Positions 25,101 to 36,511 of a stretch of 64,000 nucleotides of DNA are shown here, piece after piece; positions within the stretch are counted from its first letter, which is position 1; the number at the start of each line of letters is the position of its first letter. The notes beneath the pieces were generated by a model, which had not been told where the DNA came from, did not search any database, and saw nothing but the letters and a program-made list of their open reading frames with translations. The translations under genes and the position numbers were made by a program. Source of the DNA: Pachypanchax playfairii (Eukaryota; Chordata; Actinopteri; Cyprinodontiformes; Aplocheilidae); assembly GCA_006937955.1 (NCBI GenBank), contig SSNP01000019.1:2352984-2416983 (forward strand), in the 5' to 3' direction.

Positions 25101-26024
25101 CAAATACTGAATCCTGAAGTGGTTTTACAATCCTCAGTGGAAACAACAGCAAGCAGAAAGTCTGTTACTTCAACTTAATCTACATGCACACACCCACAAT
25201 TTAATCTCCAGTGAATCTTCACAGATTTACTTGTTGTTTGCGTCTAGCTGGGTGGTCGTTGTTTCCACTCGATACAGTTTTATCATGTTCTCTCCTTTAT
25301 GTTTTTATGTTTAGATTTGTATCTGTACATCTCATCCAACACAGAGAAAGAACCTGGCATGTGAGGCAGACTTGTTTTGCTTTGACACTTCAGCCAGGCG
25401 CATCGCTGCTGATGAATTCATTGTATTTCAGTAGTCACGCATTTCAGGAATGTGTTTAAAGTCTATTTGTGGTGCCCTTCGCGTTTGTTTCTCCACCAGC
25501 TGTCCACACAATTTGGCTTTTTTATTTTGATTAGTGCTTCCTGAGATACAGTTCTATGTTACATTACCAATCAGAGGTGGAGGGTGTACTCTTTATTTAA
25601 ACAGAATCTGTGGAAGTCTTCAAATTAATCTACATTAGAAATTTTACTTGGAGAAAAGTGTGAAAAAAAGAAAACTTTTTAGAATATCAAAAGTAAAACT
25701 GCGCGGAGCAGAAAAGTGTCTCCTGCAGCTGTTTTACTCTGACGTGTCTGATAGCTATACATTAATGCAGAAGCAATTTATGGCTTTAGGTTTTCAAGCT
25801 CATTGTTTTGTAGCTGCAGCTAATGTCTGTCAAGTATATTAATCTAAGAATGTGGTCCTCCATTTATCTGGTTGTTTGATTAAAAATAAAGAAGAAAATT
25901 GAAAAGCAAGAAGAAACATTGTCTTGACTGACTGAACATGTGATTTTATATCTATGCTCATGAGGCTCAGAGTTCAAAAACCTGCTGCTGCGTTTGTGAT
26001 GTAGAAAAAGCCAGTGGGTGTGCC
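22116..26024. other. Gene-free interval
   Basis: 22690-22710 holds a T run. 24360-24560 is CNE-like, with the direct repeat GTGCAATTATC at 24373-24383 and 24399-24409. 25570-25850 has words resembling old dispersed fish repeats ('gaggtggagggtgtact', 'ttttactctgacgtgtctga'), too degraded to define. No gene is supported. Confidence 0.4.
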
Positions 26025-26290
26025 ACAAGCTCCTGTTTCGCTAGCTGTAAGCTAGCAGTAGAGCTAGCAGTAGAGCTAGCTAGGGGGCTCTCAGCAACAG
26101 GGAGGGGCGGGAGGATCCAACACATCAACTGTTCCACCTACAGCACAGAGGTGAACTGCTAATGAGCCACTGCTGAAACTACTTCCTAGAAAATGGCAAA
26201 GGTTTTGTGATTTTGGATAAAAACGCCATAATCATAATTTAAAGACCACTGAAACACTTTAAAATAGATCAGAGTGGATCTTTAACTTCA
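26025..26290. repeat. Possible old dispersed repeat with GCTAGC-rich tandem
   Basis: A 12-bp unit GAGCTAGCAGTA and variants recur at about 26050-26082, giving a run of GCTAGC sites. It is followed by 'cgccataatcataatttaaag', a word that reminds me of an old fish repeat. Boundaries are not seen, and the classification is uncertain. Confidence 0.35.
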
Positions 26291-29200
26291 AAATCAGCAT
26301 TGATCAACAAACACAATATCCAACAAAACTTAAATAAAAGGACAGTTACTGAGCTAAAGTCGAGAGCAGCTCCAGAAGTGGGCCGGTACTCACCAGTACA
26401 CAGTCTCGGTACTTCTATGTTTTTGTTCTCCTTTAACTGTACACCACCACTTCTTGTAATCTACCAGTACAGAGCTTCATTGTCACCAACTCTCTGACTG
26501 GTTCATCACTTGAGTCTTCACCATGGTTTGAAAACAAAGCCTTGAACCGCTCCTCACCACCTCAGATTGGGTCAGATTTAGGGGATCAGGTGACACGGGC
26601 CTTATGGGGATTGCTGATTGGTTAGAAGTTAGGTTCAAGCAGTGAATCAGAGGCAAAGGTGGGTATAAACCACCTGGGAATTTTACCAATCACCAGAAAT
26701 CAGAGGAGGATCATCAATGTAGGTAAACAGTAAATATATTGGTATAAAACTTAATCCTGGGAAACAGAATGTGGAAACTTAACACTGTGCTAAAAACAAT
26801 TTACTTATTTATGGTCGAGTAAGTGGCTTAAACTGCAGTATTCACTAATATGTGAGGACATCTTACATTGGTATTGTTTTGTCAAAATAAAATCAAAACT
26901 GAATCTAATCTTACAATTTCAAATTAAAAGCTTGTGAGATACCAAAACCTTGTTAGTGTTTTTAACATCTGATGATTTAAACACCTTTAAAACTGTCAAA
27001 GAGCTGAATGTGCTGTTTTATACATTTTTTTATTTAATCTGTTACAACTGATAAACTAGCATTAATCTTATGCATCAACTGATTTAACTAACTGCAAAAC
27101 AGCATTTTAATCTGATGTTAACAAAAGTACCCCCCCCTCTCCGTCACACACAATGTGTCGTTTTTAAGCATTAATAAAGCTAAATTCAAAGTCAGTGCCT
27201 GAAAAAACATCTGAGGGAAATTTAATACTTTTCATCACTGACATGGAGGAGGCGGGACTTCAAACTGGAAGCTGTTTATTTATTTTACATTCAACTTTAA
27301 AATTTCTGTGTCTACTAGATGATGTTAACAGATCGTTCAGGATGTGTGTTTGAAACTTTGCTATTAACTCTTGTAGTTCATAATGAAGAGTCACAAAATA
27401 TCTCAAGAACTGTAAAGTAATTTTAATAATACTATCTGAAAGTAATAATTGGACGTACATGCACATCACAACCCAATCCAAATCTTGATACTCTGTCACA
27501 AATGCAACAAGGTCCGACAACTTCCAAATAAACCCAGTGGAGTAAAAGTACCAGATTAAATTGATTACTGAAGATGAAGGAAAGAAAAAGACTGAATTAT
27601 AGTAAATAAATACACCATCTGGGTCTATCATCAAATGAACTCGTGACTTGTAAACTTGGATTAATGATCAAGACTGCAGTTCATATTAAGACAAGTATCC
27701 AGTGAGGATGTTGTCAGATAAAAGGATTTCCTAAATATCATCCAGGTGATGTCCACACCTACTTCTAAAGAGAAGAAGTGTCCCTCGAGGCAGAAAGTAA
27801 ATCACTGTACATTGTGACCAAGGCATAAAAGTGGTATTAAGCAGTGTATCAGCTCCATAACCTCAAAGGAAATCTCTATTCAGTGGTCATAAAAGGCAGC
27901 TTTTGCTCTCTATTGCCATCAGGCCGGTTATGGAAAGAAAGAATGGATTAGAAGAGAAAACAGAGAGAAGAAAAGTGGAGAGCGTACAGGTGAAGTCTTA
28001 TGGCTGTGGAGGTTTGCTCAGCTGTGCGGTATTCTTTTTCTGTGCCCCACCTATATTACTAAAGGCCGGGATATCTTTCCATTTCACTCTCCTCCACCCT
28101 CTCCCTCGCTATATCTTTCTCTCGCTTTCATATTTGCACAGGTGAGAGGATAGCAGTCCAATAGGTGTGTGTGGGAGACCTGAAAGTCAGGTTTGCCTGC
28201 CTGGCTGGTGGAAGGAGTTTTACCTGCAGACTGAGGATGGATGGGGATCTGATTGCAGGGGCCCAGCCAACCTTTTGTCTGGAGAGACAGACAGCAAACA
28301 AACTAACATTAAAAAAATAAGGGAATCCTGTCAATGAATGATTTGAAGTCCATTAATCATTCTGATCGTGAAACATCAGAGCGTCTCCGGACTATGAAGT
28401 AAACTTATTACAGGACTTGACAAAAGAAGGGAGGAGAAAACAGAGGCAGGTGGAGTGTTGGAGTCAGAAGGGTGGGGAGGTTTTGCTGCCAGGGCCAAAA
28501 GTTCAGACTGAGGCAACCGTGCAGGTAACTCAAGCCACCATGTGCCCGAGTCTCACGTGTTTTACTCTTTGTCCTAAAAGACCAGAGCTCAGGCTTCTAG
28601 CACATCCAACCTTCCCAAAGAGATGCAGTAACCCCCCCCCCTCCCCTTTTTCTTGTCCGTCTACCTCTCGAGCCCTACCCTGCAAAAATAAACACACACA
28701 CACTATCGGCAAACACATTCATAACACATCAACACCATGAGAGAGTTGGGCAAACATAGGATTGTATGCTTTAATCCTGAGAAACTCAACATTATCCTGC
28801 AACTACAAACCAAACACATAAAACTAAACGGACAAGCAGTCAACAGACGGGCCAAATCAAAGTGAAGCCTCCTGCTGTCACAGCAAAATTATGAGGAATT
28901 ACCTGGTGCCAGTAAAGAATATTCTGTCATGCGATGTAACGAAAGCAGCCAGAGGAACGAGTTGTAAATCACAGTAATTATCATTACGCCCTTGTCAGGT
29001 GTGTCGCTCAGACGCATAAGGTGGGATTATCTGACATATGTACACCTGAGGCTATTTGCTCCCTCCCTTCTTCCTCCTCTGGTGAAATTCCACCAAAAGA
29101 GTTTTATCTGATTTATAAGTCAGTGAGCTGTGAAATGTGAAGTTATCAGAGCTGATTGGTGAATGTCTGAGCTCAAACGGATTTTTTTTTCCACATGCAA

Positions 29201-32200
29201 CTTTATTTAACTATAATTGTTTAGCAAATCTGAATTGAATTTTTGCTTTGTGGGTTTCCTTTAACTTGTAATTTGGGTTAAATAGATTTATTCATGATAA
29301 GGCAAAGCTCCTCAGCAGCAAATAAAAGTTACACCAGTGACTAGCTCTTAGTTTCATCACCTGTAAATGCTAAAAATGCAAAAGGAATTTTGTTTGCAGT
29401 GCTTTTAAATTTCTGGGAAAAATATGTCTGATTAAGTGTTTCAGTTTGAGCTGTGGAACAAAAGACAATTCAGTCTTTGAAAGGAAGAATTTATGTTTAG
29501 GGAAGTAGAGAAAATGATTTGCCCTTTAAATATCTTCCAGTCAAGAAATTTAAACTGCTAATCTGTAAATTAAACTCATTCTTTCAATCTATTTTACTTC
29601 TAGATAATAGAGTTTCTTTCTTTTTTGTTTTTTTGCATGTTTTACTTGTTGATGTCACAGACTATTCTGTGTGATGGACTCCACAATACTTTTTGTGTCA
29701 AAACTGCTAATTGCAACATTAGTGGAAAACTTGAACAAATCCTTTTGCCACAATTTAATAATTAAATTTCTGGATGTACTCGCAATTAATCCTCATTTTA
29801 TAGATTATTGTGTTGGTCTCAGAATATCAGGTTTTCTGTTTTTTATCCATCAGTCACAGCTTCATTAAAAGGACCCCAACAACTCCCAAATTTAGCTCAT
29901 ATTTCCCACTTTTTTTTACTCAGAAATAAATTTGGAAAGATTTTCAGGCACCTGGGATTTTAAAAATAATTTTTAAACATGTCTAAAATTCCAGTTCCAG
30001 GAGACTGAGTCGTGAGTCACGTGAGGAAACTAAAAAAACCTCATGAGAATGTTTTGGGGCATTTTGAAAATTCCCTCGTAAATGACATTCCCAACGTTGC
30101 AGTCCAGTGAGATACAGACTTTAATTACGTAAAAATGTTTTGATTTACTGAACAAACTTGTTGTTTTCTGGCCCAAATACACCTGTGGAGATTTATCTGG
30201 AGATTCTTCCACTAGGACACAGACTGGAGGTTTATCATAATGATCATTAAACACACAGAGTTTGGAATGATGTCACTGGGATTCCACAAGTTCTGCATAA
30301 TGACCATCTAAACAACAACATAACCCTGTATGTGTGTGTGAGCATGTTTATTATTGTTTGAATGATAAAAGCTTTTTTTTTTGGTCAGGTTGAGCATGAA
30401 ATTAAAGAGGTAATTCCACGTCAGCTTGGTTTAGATTAAACAAGGGTTTAAATTTTGGGAAATTAAATGCGATTACTGGCCTTAGAATTGTTAAACTTTG
30501 TTAAAAGAAACTTTATTTATGCCAATATAAAAAGCAATTCATTGAATATATCCATATTAAAACATTTCTGCAACATCTTTGTCATGCGCATCACCTAAAT
30601 CCAAATCATTCATTACATCCAACAACTGCATAGATATTGATAGATAAGTCTTGCTCTCCATGGGGGTTTCATGAATCAGGTCTTGGTGATTCTCAAGTTG
30701 CTGCTGACAAGGTGATCAGGCTAATGGTCTCCCACAGGGAGAACAAAAGAGCCTGTCATTTAAGACCACATAAGCTGCAGTGGGTGGGGATCCCTGCAGG
30801 TACATGTAGTCCCACCTGATTAGTTCACGAATGTGTCACAATATTTGAAAATGAGACAAAATGATTCAGGAAAATAAAAAAAAAAAAAGATATTTAAGAT
30901 TAGCATCCCTGGAATTTTATTTTCTCACATATAAGTCATCTGTTGAGTTTATGGAAAAAATAAGCTTTTGTAAAATGTTGGTGCATTTTCTGCTAAAATG
31001 TTAAATAACAGTCAACATGATGATAATGATGTCACATGATCACTGCAGCGCAGTTTGCTGCTGTTGGTGTCATGGCTGATTGCTGATCTGAAAACTTTCT
31101 TTTACAAGTAATCAAAGAGAAAAATGTCTGTGATCTTTTATCTGTTATGATCACGTGAGCAGATCATCTGAAATCTGACCAATTTGTTCAGATAGCAAAC
31201 ACCTGGACAAGTTTCACTCATAACTGTATTGCATGTTTCAACCCAAGAGGATTTTTATAGAAGTGTTTATAATTTTGAACAACTGCGAGTTTGATCCATC
31301 ACATTGACACACTGACTCTACCCTATCCTGTGACACTGTACGATATGACTGAGGAACAATGTTCTGTAGCGTCGCCACACATGATGGAAGAAGAGACGCT
31401 GTTCTGTTCCACAGGTTGCAACCGAACCATAAATACTACCACCGCATCTCCCATTGTTTTTTCTCCTCACACTAACACACATGCCCACTTCATCAGGCAT
31501 TTACCTGAACACCCTCTTTCAACCTAGACATCAGTGCCAACACCATCAGTTACAAACATAAAACACAACTGTAAATAGAACATCAAAGCAGGGTGACTAC
31601 AGGACTTTACAAATAACTTCCGTGATTTAACACCAGCAAGAAACCAGCAGCCAACATTTTCCAGCAGTAACCAGATTAACAGGTGATCTGCCTGAAGTTA
31701 AAATATGTGGCGAGCTAAAGGAAAAGGAAAATAAGGTCGAAGTAAACTAAGTCGAGAAATGATGCAATGAAAACACTGCAGCAGTTCACGTAAACAAGTG
31801 AAACGTACTGTAAAAAACACTGAAAATGAAACAAAATGAATCAACGGAAAGTAAAAAAGAAGCCGTTGAACTGGTTTTGGGGAATGAGACCAATTGGTTT
31901 GTTTGCATGTTAAAAGCATAAGAACAAATGAAGTATGAATTAATCTTCATTTACACTCAGTGAACTCTGGGAGTGATTTTACAAAAAAACTTGTTGCACT
32001 TAGGGTTGCTAGTGTTACAGGTACTGATAGAGGTAAATAACTGAATCATCATTAAAACTGTGAGCAGAGAGACTAATGATATTCTATTACTTTAGAAGTT
32101 ACAATGAGTGACTAAACTAGATTGGTTACATTTGAAAGTTACACATTCCTCTTGGGCGTTAGTATAATTTACTGAACTTGTACATGTGTTTTTTCTGTCA

Positions 32201-33559
32201 TCTGTTCTGTTTCCAGCTTCGTCTTTTAATGGGTGTGGTCCCTTATTTCACTAGGTCCATCCCATCGACACTGGATATTGTTTACTGAACATCTAATGGA
32301 ACCAAGATCAAACCAAAAAAAACAAAATTTTTAGTCCCGCCCACATCATGAATACAAATGACATTTTTCTGACTAAAAAATAAAAATACACCTCAGATAA
32401 TCTTTTCCAGGAGTTTGCCTCTGTTGATTTGTATAGTCTCTTTTTTTACAGCGAAATCTTCAAATAATAATTTTAACGATATATTTAGATGGAATTAGTT
32501 ACGTCATCTTTAAAAAAACATGATTATGTGTGTGTGCAGGTGGGTGGAACTTTCAGCTCCACTTCATTAGACTAGTCGCAGACTCTGATTCCAAGAACAC
32601 AACATGTCAGCATCTATAAATGAGACTTTCATGTTTGCATGACTGAAGAGTGTAGAGACGACTGGTCTAAACACAACGACTTGACAACGGGTATGAGAAA
32701 CGAGGGAGTATATGCAGGTTTGAGTAATTACCAAGTGAGAACGGTGGAGCTGATTGACAGATGCAGAGTAGATGTGAGTGACTAACTGAAGCAAAAAAAC
32801 TGAGACAAGCAATAAATAATTAGAGCTGGAAGGAATGTGAAGAATACTGAAGGCTCAAAAACAACTCAACTAAAAGCTACAAGAATAAATTCTGCTAAAT
32901 TCTAAAACCCACAACAGTTTTGTTCATCTCCAATATCTTATAATGAGTTTTAAATGCTGGTTTTGGAAAGTGAGATGTATTTTTGTTGTTGACTGAGTTG
33001 ATGGATGATGTGCATGTTGGGAAGTTTCAGTGTACTTGTTGTGTTACTTCTACACAAAATAAGATTTTTGGGGGGTAAAGGTGAGAAAAAAACTTTGTCA
33101 TTGTCCTACTCAGACTAAAGTCTGAGCTGTTATCATAGTCGAAAAAGTAGAAAAGGGAAAGTGATTTGTTAGGTCATATTGGCTACGTCAGATTATTGGT
33201 AGTTAATTAGTACAGTTGAAGTCCTTGAAGCATTTTTAATGTTTTATGAATAAATCAAAGAAGCACCTAAAATACATAAGGGAAACAACATGACCATTAC
33301 TTTAGGTCTTAAAAAGGAATATAAGCAGATGTTCCAGTGTCAAAACTCTAAAACATTATTTTTCAGATTTAAAATCTACAATATTATAAAGAATTTGCTC
33401 ATTTTTAGGAATCTCCACTGTGCTGTCAGACTTCTGTATTCTGAGGTTCTTTTGAAAGTTCAAAAAGTACCTCTAGTTTTTCTCTGTATTTTAGAGCTTC
33501 CTGGGAGCTTCATCATGTAGTGTGGAGGTATGAATGCTAACATGGCTCAATCTGTGTGC
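26291..33559. other. Gene-free, mostly AT-rich interval
   Basis: The plainest part of the window: AT-rich, with short A/T runs and no recognisable repeat. 27780-27930 and 28890-29060 have a mildly CNE-like texture. No exons, RNA genes or long inverted repeats were seen. Confidence 0.4.
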
Positions 33560-34090
33560 CACAGAGGAAAAAACAATTCATGCTAATCTGCCGCCATAGA
33601 CAGGAGTCCAGTTAGGCCAATCAGGAGAGGAATCATCTGGAGTGGAGAGGGTTCAGAGGAGCCTAGATCAGGGCCCTGATTGCAGCTGGGTGAATTACAG
33701 CTTGAGAACAATGATGGCTGCCTGGGTCAGCACTGATGGAGAGCCTCTAACTGCACCAGCACAGAAAGCTTTAACTCACCTGGCATTTGTGCATCGATGT
33801 GCATACATGCATAAGTACACATGCAGGTCTGCACACGCACAAGCACTGCCAGGAGAAATTGCATTATTAGTCACAAAAGTATCAGGCGCAACCTTTGCCA
33901 GGTTTACTCAGTGTCCAGAACAAAGGCCCCCGAGGCTTGCATTTGACCCCTTTGCATTTCACACAACAAATAAACCAAAACAACTCAGCAAGCCGCTTCC
34001 TATAAACTCAGCTCAGATAAAACGGGAAACTACCTTTGCCCTGCAGCGGTGCATGCAAATACAGCGGGAAAGGTTTGCATGAATGAAACA
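33560..34090. promoter_or_regulatory. Candidate conserved non-coding block with SOX and POU motifs
   Basis: Repeat-free sequence with a SOX core ACAAAGG (33920-33926), octamer-like TTTGCATTT (33951-33959), a perfect ATGCAAAT (34053-34060) and TTTGCAT (34074-34080). A plus-strand frame is open from 33642 to 34082, but the peptide has no recognisable domain, the start is not supported and no splice-linked neighbours exist, so I treat it as non-coding. It is about 14 kb beyond the sox3 stop. Confidence 0.4.
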
Positions 34091-34138
34091 AGGAATGAGT
34101 TCAGATGTTAAGCGCACACGGTGGGATTGGAGACAGAG

Positions 34139-34139
<1 letters not shown>

Positions 34140-34180
<41 letters not shown>
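34140..34180 (+). repeat. G homopolymer, 41 bp
   Basis: Uninterrupted guanines on the plus strand. The reverse frame gives an artefactual poly-Pro peptide. Length is uncertain for technical reasons. Confidence 0.97.
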
Positions 34181-34181
<1 letters not shown>

Positions 34182-36452
34182 GTCTCCATTAAGAGTTTGC
34201 TTTAGAGCATCTACTTTGATCTGCTGAGTCATGATTTTAGAAAATGCACGAGCCACGAGGAGTGAAAAGCTTCTCTGGAGTGACCCTTTGGCTTTAGTGG
34301 CATCATCATTTTTATTTCTACCAAAATATTTTAGCTTACTCAATGAATTTGCTGTGTCAACTTAAATCTGTGAAAAATGCTTTTTCTTTTTTCTGATTCG
34401 ATTGCTGTTTTTACTAAATGCTCTTAATGGACATGATCAAACACAAAATAAATCACTACATTTGCAATGATCATCATTTTGCTGCCATTTATTATTGCAG
34501 AGATTTGAAGCACAATTATTCAACCAAGTTTAAGGATCTAAAAGAAATGTGTTCAAACATTTGTTGGTTTTCTCAGCACTTTTACTACAAGTTCATTAAA
34601 TAAGTGTCTCCAGTTTTGAGCACAAATTATATTCAAAACTGCCTGCAATGCCGATTTTTGCAGCTGTAAGAAGGATCTGCTTCTACTTGCAGTACATGGT
34701 GGTATTAAGAAAGAGTTAATTCAGGAATTGTTTGGCGTGTTTTGAAGGTGGCTGCCCTGTTGCCCCGGGTCCTCGGAGGCTGGCTTTGACGTGCTGTGCT
34801 ACGCAGTCGAGAGTACTCAGCTACTGGATCAGACAGGTGAGTACATGCACATGTGGCCCCTTCACTGCCACGCAGACACATTAAAAACACAGAGACAGAG
34901 TCACGTGAGTGATATCAGGCTCTTGAAACTGTTTTGGGGTCTGTGTAAGGTGGATATCAGCGAACTGTTTTATTATTTACATGCATAATGAAAAGAGGAT
35001 TTCTATTGTTAACTCAAGTTTTATGTCACTCGCAGCGTCGCAGATGGATGTTTTTTTAAGACGTGGCGGTTATTAAAATGTAGGCCATTCCTTATCGATG
35101 TCAGATTGGAAAGCAGGACTGCAGTTATTAAACGGATCCCGTTTTGGACCTTCAGGGCATGATTCATAACACCTAACCCAACATTTAATAGTTTAGAGGT
35201 CTTATTGTTGTTGGTTCTCTTTTTACGTGCCGTTGGGAACAAATGAACAGCTTCCAGTAAACCTGTACAGTTCTGAGTGAGGCCTGTAGAGGGGGAGAAG
35301 ACAACAGAGGAGATGGGAGAAGATTTTTAGGGTGCTTAAAATGTTTGGGGCTGAGTGGGTGTATTTAGCCCCCAGCAGATTGCCCCCTCTCTCCTTCCAT
35401 TCCCTCCTCCTCCTCCCCCCCTCCCCTCCTCCTCCTCCCCTCTCCTCCCCCTGGCTTTGTGTGGCTTGAGCCCACTCCTCCCCCTTTTGTCACCCGGGCA
35501 TTCCGCTTTGGTTAGCACACACAATGGGCGCTCAGTGCTCACCCTCCTGACACTGCATTCTGCCTGTGTGCACCAGGGAGTGGGCACAGGAGGGAGAGGA
35601 AAAGGGGTCCAGGGGGGAAGGTTAAAGGATGACAGCAACTCACCCCATGTGACCAAAATGCCATCAAGTACCAACTACCACCCCCCCACACACACTTTCC
35701 TTCCACTTTTCTAAAGATGGTGGTCTAACTTCACTCCTCTGTACAGACTGGCAGTAAAACCAGAGCCTGTTGGCACACTGAAAAACAAAACCTCCGTCTC
35801 ACAAGCCAAACAAATGAACAGGTGTCTCTTATGGCTGACTGGCAATTTGGAGTCCTGCCTTCATTTGGCTTGCTTTTCTGTGTGCACAGCTACATATGTG
35901 TTCCCTGCATGTTGCTGCTGCTGCTGCTGGACACACATGCTAAATGGAATTTTAAGACCCGGCTTCAGATCATTTTTGTCTGAAAAATAATCCCCTACGT
36001 CCAGATTGGTAAGAATGAAACAGTTATTGTTACATGCACAGACTTCGCTGCCTTGTTTACCAAAGATCAGCTGATTTTCTTTGCTTTCAGCTCTTTGGTT
36101 TGTTAATATAAGGACAATTTTATTTTAATATTTTGTAAACAGGTGTATTTACAAAACAAATAAATTATTATAAAGCATATCTGAGCAGCTTTCCTTCCTC
36201 TCCAGTAAAGACACAGATGATATAAATGTCTGAAATGTAGTTCCATATGATGAAGAAACCAGAGATGCACAGGAGGGTGACTGTATGAGTGTGTGCCAGT
36301 TGCTCGGAGGCTGGAGGGGAGCTAGTTTGAGTTTCAAAGGCCCTGGTTGTTCGCCCATATTTCACACCACAGTGACATCTTAAAGCCTAGACAGGCCTGG
36401 TTGCTTCACCCTCTCTTTCACTTTCTGAGAAAAAAAGGGGGAATTGGGATGT
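34181..36452. other. Gene-free interval
   Basis: 34730-34920 has a mixed CNE-like texture. 35395-35455 is a C/T-rich run of CTCC units. 35912-35930 is a short (CTG)n. Frames open on both strands over 35340-35710 reflect the pyrimidine-rich run. Confidence 0.4.
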
Positions 36453-36480
36453 GGGGGGGGGGGGGGGGGGNNNNNNNNNN

Positions 36481-36511
<31 letters not shown>
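36453..36511 (+). repeat. G homopolymer interrupted by an assembly gap
   Basis: Eighteen G (36453-36470), ten N (36471-36480), then 31 G (36481-36511). The Ns mark an unresolved gap inside the tract, so true length and content are unknown. A perfect octamer ATGCAAAT lies just beyond, at 36521-36528. Confidence 0.97.

Noticed and set aside
25570..25850. Possible dispersed repeat relic
   Set aside because: Only scattered words resemble known fish repeats; boundaries and family could not be supported, so it is only mentioned within the interval entry.
35336..35714. Opposing frames of about 110-119 codons
   Set aside because: Both follow from the CTCC/GGAG-rich run near 35395-35455.
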